Shown here: positions 31,402 to 37,581 of the stretch, in pieces | How the letters are laid out: every line of letters starts with the position of its first letter | Numbering within the stretch: the stretch's first letter is position 1 | Source: Ruminiclostridium sp. | GTDB taxonomy: Bacteria; Bacillota; Clostridia; Oscillospirales; Ruminococcaceae | Assembly (NCBI GenBank): GCA_017465545.1 | Contig: JAFTVY010000058.1 | Coordinates: 1-42,284 of the forward strand | Length of the DNA stretch: 42,284 nt | Direction of reading: 5' to 3' | The notes under the pieces: generated by a model | Databases searched by the model: none | The model's input: the letters and a program-made list of their open reading frames with translations, nothing else | Told to the model about the DNA's origin: nothing | Program-made: the position numbers and the translations under genes

Positions 31402-32895
31402 ATGTTAAACTACTTAAAAAACGAAGCGAATAAAACCTATACCGAAAACGGTGCGGTAGCCTACAGCTCAACACAGTCCAACTGTCTTGATCTGTTTGCG
31501 TCTATAGGCGCTATGCGTAATGCAAGCGACAAGGATATTATATCTGCCTTTGTAAAGGCTTATACCGAAAACAGAAGGCTTGCCCTTAAGACTCTCTTCT
31601 ATGCAAGAGACGTCCGTGGTGGTCTCGGTGAGCGCAGAGTCTTCCGTACTATCCTCAGATGGCTTGCGGATAACGATGAGCTTGCTATTGTAAGAAATAT
31701 CGAAAATATCGCCGAGTACGGCAGATTTGACGACGTACTGTCTCTTTTCGGCACCCGTGCCGAAAAGGTGATGCTGGGATACATAAGAGTAGCGCTCAAC
31801 AGGGATATTGAGGCTATGAAGAGAGGCACAGAGGTGTCTCTTCTCGGCAAGTGGCTTCCTTCTGTAAATGCTTCCTCCTCTGATACGAGAAGAAAAGCGA
31901 AGATTATTGCAAAAAAACTCGGTATGAAGGATGAGCAGTACAGACGTCTGTTGTCCGAGCTTCGTCGCAGAATAAGAATAATTGAAAATAACCTTCGTGA
32001 AAGGGACTACACCTTTGACTATTCCGCTCAGCCCTCAAAGGCTATGCTGAAATACCATAAGGCGTTTGTCCGCAATGACAGGGAACGCTATACCCAGTTC
32101 CTTTCGAGAGTGGAAAATGGTGAAGCAAAGCTCAATGCCGATACCCTTATGCCCTACGAGCTTGTACATCCCTACATAAATGGTTACTGGTCGGGCGACT
32201 GCTTTATGAGAAGCATTTCCGAAGAGGAAAAGCGTGTGCTTAATGCCACCTGGGGTTCTCTTCCCGTATACGATACGGATGAGGACGTGCTTCCCGTAAT
32301 AGATACCTCCGGCTCAATGTACTGGGCGGTGTGTCCCTCTCCCGCTTCCGTAGCGCTGTCCCTTGGACTGTACTTTGCGGAGCACAACAAGGGTGCTTTC
32401 AGAAATCACTTCATAGAGTTTTCAGGTGAGCCTCAGCTCATTGAAATAAAGGGCGACACCTTTGCCGACAGACTCAGATACGTGGCGACCTTCAACGAGA
32501 TTGCCGACACCAATCTCGAAGCGGTGTTCTCGCTCATCCTTGATACAGCTGTCAAGAACGGACTGAAGCAGGATAGTCTGCCAAAAAAACTTCTCATCGT
32601 TTCCGATATGGAATTCAATTCCTGCGTAAGTGGTGCGGATGAGAGCGTTTTCGAGAATGCGAAAAGACGCTTTGCAGAAAAGGGCTACATACTTCCCGAA
32701 GTTATATTCTGGAACGTAGCCTGCAGAAATCTCCACCAGCCCGTTACAAAAAACGAACTGGGCGTGTGCCTTGTTTCAGGCTGTACTCCGAGATTATTTT
32801 CGGCGGTAGTCGATAATAAGCTCTCCGAGCTTACTCCCTACAAGGTGATGCTGGAGATTCTCGGCAGCGAGCGTTATGATGCCGTTGTCGCATAA
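31402..32895 (+). CDS. DUF2828 / TROVE-like protein with C-terminal vWA domain
   Basis: A 497-residue protein. Residues 1-~280 form an alpha-helical region with the hallmark YARDVRGGLGER (about 68-78), as in DUF2828 and the TROVE domain of Ro60. The C-terminal vWA domain has a complete MIDAS: D301-T-S303-G-S305, T370 and D402 (VSDMEF). Ro60/Rsr binds Y RNAs and misfolded RNAs through TROVE. By analogy this protein may bind the tRNA-like units encoded directly upstream; that link is inference. ATG 31402 follows AAAGGAG; an earlier in-frame ATG (31372) lies inside unit 6. A terminator follows. Confidence 0.85.
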   Translation: MLNYLKNEANKTYTENGAVAYSSTQSNCLDLFASIGAMRNASDKDIISAFVKAYTENRRLALKTLFYARDVRGGLGERRVFRTILRWLADNDELAIVRNIENIAEYGRFDDVLSLFGTRAEKVMLGYIRVALNRDIEAMKRGTEVSLLGKWLPSVNASSSDTRRKAKIIAKKLGMKDEQYRRLLSELRRRIRIIENNLRERDYTFDYSAQPSKAMLKYHKAFVRNDRERYTQFLSRVENGEAKLNADTLMPYELVHPYINGYWSGDCFMRSISEEEKRVLNATWGSLPVYDTDEDVLPVIDTSGSMYWAVCPSPASVALSLGLYFAEHNKGAFRNHFIEFSGEPQLIEIKGDTFADRLRYVATFNEIADTNLEAVFSLILDTAVKNGLKQDSLPKKLLIVSDMEFNSCVSGADESVFENAKRRFAEKGYILPEVIFWNVACRNLHQPVTKNELGVCLVSGCTPRLFSAVVDNKLSELTPYKVMLEILGSERYDAVVA

Positions 32896-32899
32896 AATT

Positions 32900-32937
32900 A
32901 AGGGAATGTAAAAACCTCGTTTTTACATTCCCTTTTA
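32900..32937. terminator. Bidirectional terminator
   Basis: AAGGGAATGTAAAAA and TTTTTACATTCCCTT form a 15-bp stem between the convergent DUF2828 and WYL genes. Confidence 0.92.
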
Positions 32938-32939
32938 TG

Positions 32940-33848
32940 CTATAGGTTGAATTCTGCCTGCCTTTTCAGCCTTTCTATAATAAGCTCCCTGAAGTGCTGT
33001 GGCTCTGTTACCTCTACAAGAGGTCCGAAGCTCAGTATTCTTATAACAAGCTCCGTTTCATCATCTTTGTCATAGACGATATGTACCATATAGTTCATAT
33101 CGTCGATTTTTTCTGCCCGCTTTTCAAAGTGTGCAAAATGCAGAAGACATCTTTCAAGAGCGTTTCTCCTATCGGTGATTCGCAGAGTGACCATCCTGCT
33201 TTTGCTCTCTTCTTTTTTGGAAAATGAAAAATCCTTCTCCTTACTTTCCTTACAGCTGATTATTCTTGCAAGATTTATAGTATCGTAATTGCCCTTGCCG
33301 ATACCTATAAGTCGCATTTTATCATCCTTTTCGGAATATTCCAGCCTTTCAGGTAGTATAGTGACGGATATTTCGTCACCCTTTCTGTTAAGCATTCTTA
33401 TATCAAGGGGAGTTTTGCTTTTCACGGCGGAAAGAATAGTCCTGAAGCGCTCTATATAGCCTTCATCGGTAAAATCATCCCCGTCTGAATATCTGTCGTA
33501 TATAACGTAATCATCCGGTGTGAATAAAGGCTCCGTATCAGGAAAAAGATTATCATAATCTCCGAAAAGCCTTATCCTCGGATCCATAAAAACCGCCTTC
33601 AGCCAGCTTTTTTCTATATTTGTAAGCGGCATTGTGGGACTGTGCTTTATAGGGGTAGTCATATTGCTTTTCATAAGCTGCCATTTCTCGCTTTTTAAGG
33701 AGGGCAGAACTGTCAGCATACTTTCGCCAAAGGCTTTTTCGCTGACTATCTCGGATAATCTATTTTCATTTTTTTCACCATTTATAAGCTCTCTTATTAT
33801 CTTTGCAACGGCGTTATAATAGGCGGAATATAATTCACTGAATATCAT
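32940..33848 (-). CDS. WYL-domain protein (second of pair)
   Basis: A 302-residue protein. The N-terminal ~100 residues are helical and may hold a divergent winged helix. The WYL-type beta domain (about 125-200: PLDIRMLNRKGDEISVTILPERLEYSEKDDKMRLIGIG) is followed by a WCX-like C-terminal domain (about 215-300). WYL domains sense nucleic acid or nucleotide ligands in regulators such as PafBC and DriD. The ATG at 33848 overlaps the upstream gene's stop as TGATG, so the two WYL proteins are coupled and may form a heterodimer. Confidence 0.82.
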   Translation of the reverse strand: MIFSELYSAYYNAVAKIIRELINGEKNENRLSEIVSEKAFGESMLTVLPSLKSEKWQLMKSNMTTPIKHSPTMPLTNIEKSWLKAVFMDPRIRLFGDYDNLFPDTEPLFTPDDYVIYDRYSDGDDFTDEGYIERFRTILSAVKSKTPLDIRMLNRKGDEISVTILPERLEYSEKDDKMRLIGIGKGNYDTINLARIISCKESKEKDFSFSKKEESKSRMVTLRITDRRNALERCLLHFAHFEKRAEKIDDMNYMVHIVYDKDDETELVIRILSFGPLVEVTEPQHFRELIIERLKRQAEFNL

Positions 33849-35098
33849 CACTCTGCCTCCTCTATGCCGTAAAGTCCGCACATTCTCTTTATATCGTCCT
33901 TAAAACGCTGCTGTGTCTCCTGAGATTCAAAATGTATATCCTTTATCCTGCAGATAAAGGTTCTTATCCAGGGGATAAGCTCGTTTTCATCATAAACTTC
34001 AGCAGAAAAGCGGTAGGTGTTTTCATCTATTTTTTCGACCTTGCCCGTTCTCTTTTCTCTTTCGAGCCTTCGTATTATATGCTTTTCGTCCTCTCCTACG
34101 TGAACGGTAAATTCAATATGATGGGTTTCTTCGTTGCTCAGAGTAGTTTTACCTGCATTTACACCCCACATATTTTCCTGCATTCTCTTAAGCTCGTTTC
34201 TTAATTCGTCATAGCGGGGAGTGGGATTTTCTATCCTTATATCCGACAGATAGTCTATGCGGTAGGATCTTATAGAATTCCATTCCATATGGTAGCATAA
34301 AAGATGTTGTCTGCCGTTTTGTGCGCTTATGAATATCTTTAAGGGGATTACTCTTATAGTTATCGGAGTATCATTCCTACGACTTAAATTCGTCATAGTA
34401 ATGACCGATTTCTGCCTGATAGCCATAAACAGCTTTGCTAAAACGTCGCTGTCTATTGCGCTTGTTATGTAATGATGCTTGAAGCTGAAAATATCGTTTT
34501 CTTTTTCCGTCTTGTCAAGGAGAAAGGAGCCGATAACTCCGCAGGGCGCAGTTTCGGAAAAGAAATTAAGAATATCCGTAATATCAGAAAGCTCCTCGTC
34601 ATAAGCTCTGCTATAAAGCATTTTTTTGCCCTGCTTTTCGGCGGTGATAATGCCAAGCTCCGTGTACTCCTTCAGTTTTTTTCTGACTGTGGATTCGTCA
34701 AATACCATATGCTGTGAAAATCCGGAAAGGTATATATCTATCTGCTCTAAAATTTCGGGTAGTGAAAGATGAATATCAGGTGAATGAAGAATATCAAAAA
34801 GTATGAAATGAAGAGTAATATCCTTATCGGTAAAGCTCTTTGCTTTAAGCGTTCTGAAAAAGGGATTATGCTCTATCCTGCGACTGTCTATCGAGATAAA
34901 GACGTTTTTTCCCTCGCTTGTACGGTCAAAGCGCATATGACTCTGAAGCCAGCTTTCTATTCTGCGCCTTTCGTCATCATAGGAACGGGCGCTCTTTTTG
35001 TTATATTCACTTCTGTTTTTAAAGCCGTAGATATAGAATTCTCTCATATAGCTACGCACCTTTTCATAGTTCTTGATAAGCTCGCTGAACTCAGACAT
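33848..35098 (-). CDS. WYL-domain transcriptional regulator (first of pair)
   Basis: A 416-residue protein. A winged-helix DNA-binding part (about 95-170, with DESTVRKKLKEYTELGIITAEKQGKKMLYS) precedes a WYL domain (about 220-315, SVITMTNLSRRNDTPITIRVIPLKIFISAQNGRQHLLCYH) and a WCX C-terminus. An extra helical stretch occupies residues 1-90. It lies 66 nt after the ADP-ribosylglycohydrolase gene with no terminator between, and overlaps the second WYL gene. It probably controls this operon or the convergent RNA-array/DUF2828 unit; which one is not shown by sequence. Confidence 0.87.
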   Translation of the reverse strand: MSEFSELIKNYEKVRSYMREFYIYGFKNRSEYNKKSARSYDDERRRIESWLQSHMRFDRTSEGKNVFISIDSRRIEHNPFFRTLKAKSFTDKDITLHFILFDILHSPDIHLSLPEILEQIDIYLSGFSQHMVFDESTVRKKLKEYTELGIITAEKQGKKMLYSRAYDEELSDITDILNFFSETAPCGVIGSFLLDKTEKENDIFSFKHHYITSAIDSDVLAKLFMAIRQKSVITMTNLSRRNDTPITIRVIPLKIFISAQNGRQHLLCYHMEWNSIRSYRIDYLSDIRIENPTPRYDELRNELKRMQENMWGVNAGKTTLSNEETHHIEFTVHVGEDEKHIIRRLEREKRTGKVEKIDENTYRFSAEVYDENELIPWIRTFICRIKDIHFESQETQQRFKDDIKRMCGLYGIEEAE

Positions 35099-35163
35099 AT
35101 TTTCACCTCCCGTATTATCAGAAACATATCAGCAGGGTTTTACCTCTTGCCATAAAATTTATT

Positions 35164-35973
35164 TTAATCAGTTATGTATTTTTCGCAGAATTCTCTTGCC
35201 GTCTTTTTTAAGGAACTGTCCAGACGGCTTTCACAAAAGCGGCGTATATGATCGGGTATCTCCTTATAGAAAGCTTCCGCAATACCTCCTGCAATACAAG
35301 CCTCGGTATCTGCGTCGCCTCCGAGGGATACGGCATTTCTTACTGCGCTTTCATAATCAGTAGATTCAAGAAAGGCAATTATTGCAGATGGCACGCTATA
35401 GGATGTGCGGCTGTCAAATATATGCTTTTCTCTTATCTGTGAAAGCGGTATTGATAAATCATATCCGTGATTCTTTTCAATGTACTCCTTTATTTCTTCT
35501 TTGCTTTTTCCTTTTCTTGCAAGAAAAACCGCCATAGCTACAGCACCTGCGCCGTTTATGGCTTCCTTGTGTTTATGAGTGGGCATACAGCTTGCCTTCA
35601 CCTGCAATAGCACCTGCTCTTCTGTGCTATAGGCATAGCCTATAGGGATAACTCGCATTGCACCGCCGTTACCGTAGCTTTTAATATTTCCCAAATCGTG
35701 ATTCCTTGCCCATTTTGAAAACATATTTCCGAAGCCTGCGCCGGGAAAGCAGGAATAATAGTGCCTGTACATAGCGGCATATTCCTTTGCTCTTTTTCTT
35801 AAACCAAGCTTTTTTATATCATCAGGAAAATTCAGAATAGCCTTGCATACTGCAATTGTCAGAACGCTGTCATCGGTAAAGTGACTTTCTTTATTCAGCG
35901 GAAAATCATAGTCCTTTGTACAATGTACCTCGTAATATGAGCCTATAATATCTCCGTAAATAGCTCCCAGCAT
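35164..35973 (-). CDS. ADP-ribosylglycohydrolase (DraG/ARH family)
   Basis: A 269-residue all-alpha dinuclear-Mg enzyme that removes ADP-ribose from proteins, nucleic acids or small molecules. Metal ligands are visible at T33-D34-D35 (HFTDDSVLT) and D220, D222 and T223 (GGDADTEACIAGGIAEAF). The GDIIGS start and GGAMRVIPIG are family hallmarks. ATG 35973 is chosen because AGAGGTGAT precedes it and the promoter at 35993-36021 would lie inside a longer version. It is the first gene of a three-gene operon with two WYL regulators. The target is unknown; a link to ADP-ribosylated RNA or tRNA is speculation. Confidence 0.9.
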   Translation of the reverse strand: MLGAIYGDIIGSYYEVHCTKDYDFPLNKESHFTDDSVLTIAVCKAILNFPDDIKKLGLRKRAKEYAAMYRHYYSCFPGAGFGNMFSKWARNHDLGNIKSYGNGGAMRVIPIGYAYSTEEQVLLQVKASCMPTHKHKEAINGAGAVAMAVFLARKGKSKEEIKEYIEKNHGYDLSIPLSQIREKHIFDSRTSYSVPSAIIAFLESTDYESAVRNAVSLGGDADTEACIAGGIAEAFYKEIPDHIRRFCESRLDSSLKKTAREFCEKYITD

Positions 35974-35992
35974 AGAATCACCTCTTATAACC

Positions 35993-36021
35993 ATTTTACC
36001 ACCTTACGTCCGATTAGTCAA
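35993..36021 (-). promoter_or_regulatory. Promoter of the ADP-ribosylglycohydrolase/WYL operon
   Basis: On the minus strand TTGACT (36021-36016), 17 bp and TAAAAT (35998-35993). The -35 lies inside direct repeat copy 1 (36012-36037). Confidence 0.75.
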
Positions 36022-36037
36022 TACAGCAAAACCGCAG
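36012..36037. repeat. 26-bp direct repeat, copy 1
   Basis: It runs from GATTAGTCAA to CAAAACCGCAG and is identical to 37530-37555. On the minus strand it gives the last part of a terminator stem, then TGCTGTATTGACTAATC, which holds the -35 of the downstream promoter. The hairpin at 36031-36060 (ACCGCAG/CTGCGGT with TAAC/GTTA inside) ends the 36113 gene. Confidence 0.9.
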
Positions 36038-36112
36038 GATAACGTCTGTTACTCTGCGGTTTTTATATATTTTCGGACGTGGTGAAATGAATAGCACTTT
36101 TTCAGAGTACTT

Positions 36113-36694
36113 TTATTCAATCTCTATCTTACGGAGTTCAAGGTAGAGATATTTCGGCAGGTCCCATTCGTCACAGCTACTGCGGATTCTGCAGATGTAC
36201 ACATTGTCGGGATCGTCCATACAAAATGAGTTGATCTGAATCAGCATCCAGTGATAATCGTCAGGCCATCCGAAAGGAAGTACACCTCGGTCAGTGTCAA
36301 TTTTGTCGTAGCTTAACCATCCGTTGAAATCCTCGCTGAGATCGAATTCTTTGTCCTTGAATTTCTTCAGGAAGGTTTCGTCAAAGGTAACCTCTTCACC
36401 TGAAAAATACGCTCTTAACATACCCGGCGTTGCATTGAAGATCTTTTCTTTATCCTCATCGTAAGCATACTCTTCGAAAACTTCCATCCAGTCTTCTTCA
36501 AACCCTACCACGTTCCCGTTGCCGTCAAACAGTCCGTTATCGGTGTATGAGAACTCTTTCAGTGTGGTGCGCATAGCTTTCTTTGCTGCTTCAAAATCCT
36601 CGAATACTCTGGCGGTTCTTTCGGGTGTGCCTTCATCGGGATCCGTAGCATTCTTTACGTTGTTTTCTGTGATTAATACGTAACAAGATTTCAT
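36113..36694 (-). CDS. Hypothetical protein, 193 aa (cassette gene B)
   Basis: I recognise no family. The protein is soluble and strongly acidic (many D/E, for example GFEEDWMEVFEEYAYDEDKEK). Aromatic residues cluster near the end (FGWPDDYHWMLIQINSF), and the C-terminal half looks beta-rich. ATG 36694 is preferred because GAAAGG lies 9 nt upstream, whereas the ATG at 36703 directly abuts it. It lies between the two 26-bp repeats and downstream of the other cassette gene. Its small, acidic nature would fit an immunity or antitoxin-like protein, but nothing proves it. Confidence 0.65.
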   Translation of the reverse strand: MKSCYVLITENNVKNATDPDEGTPERTARVFEDFEAAKKAMRTTLKEFSYTDNGLFDGNGNVVGFEEDWMEVFEEYAYDEDKEKIFNATPGMLRAYFSGEEVTFDETFLKKFKDKEFDLSEDFNGWLSYDKIDTDRGVLPFGWPDDYHWMLIQINSFCMDDPDNVYICRIRSSCDEWDLPKYLYLELRKIEIE

Positions 36695-36764
36695 GTTTTT
36701 CATCCTTTCGTTGGTTTATGCTTTTATTATACTATCAGCAATGTACCGTAAATGGTGCATTTAA

Positions 36765-37463
36765 TTATTTTTTTCTTTTCTTTGCGATTTTAATCCATGC
36801 AGGTCCTTCCCAGTCGATAGGGGTTATATTCTTTTCTCTCAGTTTTATTGCGATTTGCTCCTGAAAGTAGTTATAAACATCGTACTTCTTCCATTTGCTC
36901 CATAGCATCGATTGGTTTTTATTATATGGTTGAGGCTCGTGGTTTTTTGTGTACAGCATTATCCCAAGCTCTGTTGACGCCGCTTCCATAATGTAGCTAT
37001 CAACAGGCACGTGCAGAAAAGGGATGATTGCCTTCATATCCTTTTCCCATTTTCCCATAATAATCATATATTTAAGCGTCATATTGAGCCATTTCTGTGC
37101 CAGCCCATACGTTTCCAGAGGTATATTCCTGAAAACAGAGTTGTTTGAAAATTTTAAAATTCCCTCGCAAGTTTCTTTGTGCCAGATATCGAAATTATCC
37201 TTGTCGGTATCAGTTTTACTTAGGAGCTCTTTAATTCGTTTATCAATATATTTTTCAACAGCTTCACGCCATTTCTGTTTGTCCGAATTTTGAGCAATAC
37301 CTCTCAATAGGCGGCAGAAATCTCTGTAGGCTCTGTGCACACATATTCTAATCTCACATTCATCTGCACCAAAGTACCAGCGGCGATATTCGTCGAGGCT
37401 TTTAAACGCTTTTTTCCCGTTATAGGAAACTGTGTAAAAATCCTCGATATAATTTTCCACCAT
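36765..37463 (-). CDS. Hypothetical protein, 232 aa (cassette gene A)
   Basis: I recognise no family. The protein is basic and mainly alpha-helical, with many Lys, Trp and Tyr residues and a KKRKK C-terminus. Segments such as RICVHRAYRDFCRLLRGIAQ and YGLAQKWLNMTLKYMII look like packed amphipathic helices. ATG 37463 has GAGGAG 9 nt upstream; the longer frame to 37502 has no ribosome site. Its promoter uses the -35 inside repeat copy 2. With the next gene it forms a two-gene cassette between direct repeats. Confidence 0.68.
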   Translation of the reverse strand: MVENYIEDFYTVSYNGKKAFKSLDEYRRWYFGADECEIRICVHRAYRDFCRLLRGIAQNSDKQKWREAVEKYIDKRIKELLSKTDTDKDNFDIWHKETCEGILKFSNNSVFRNIPLETYGLAQKWLNMTLKYMIIMGKWEKDMKAIIPFLHVPVDSYIMEAASTELGIMLYTKNHEPQPYNKNQSMLWSKWKKYDVYNYFQEQIAIKLREKNITPIDWEGPAWIKIAKKRKK

Positions 37464-37510
37464 AACAACACTCCTCGGAATATTTTGGTATATAATTACC
37501 ATTTATAGTT

Positions 37511-37539
37511 ATTATATCACCTACAAACAGATTAGTCAA
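37511..37539 (-). promoter_or_regulatory. Promoter of the two-gene cassette
   Basis: On the minus strand TTGACT (37539-37534), 17 bp and TATAAT (37516-37511). The -35 belongs to repeat copy 2. Confidence 0.75.
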
Positions 37540-37555
37540 TACAGCAAAACCGCAG
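37530..37555. repeat. 26-bp direct repeat, copy 2
   Basis: A perfect copy of 36012-36037 in the same orientation, 1518 bp away. It overlaps the terminator of the ABC permease gene and the -35 of the cassette promoter. Confidence 0.9.
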
Positions 37556-37576
37556 AGCCTTGATATGCTCTGCGGT
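37549..37576 (-). terminator. Terminator of the second ABC operon
   Basis: On the minus strand ACCGCAGAGC, an 8-nt loop and GCTCTGCGGT, then TTTGC. It ends the permease gene and runs into repeat copy 2. Confidence 0.75.
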
Positions 37577-37581
37577 AAATT

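Noticed and set aside
36012-37555. Insertion sequence
   Set aside because: Neither gene resembles a transposase or recombinase, and the flanking repeats are direct without terminal inverted repeats.
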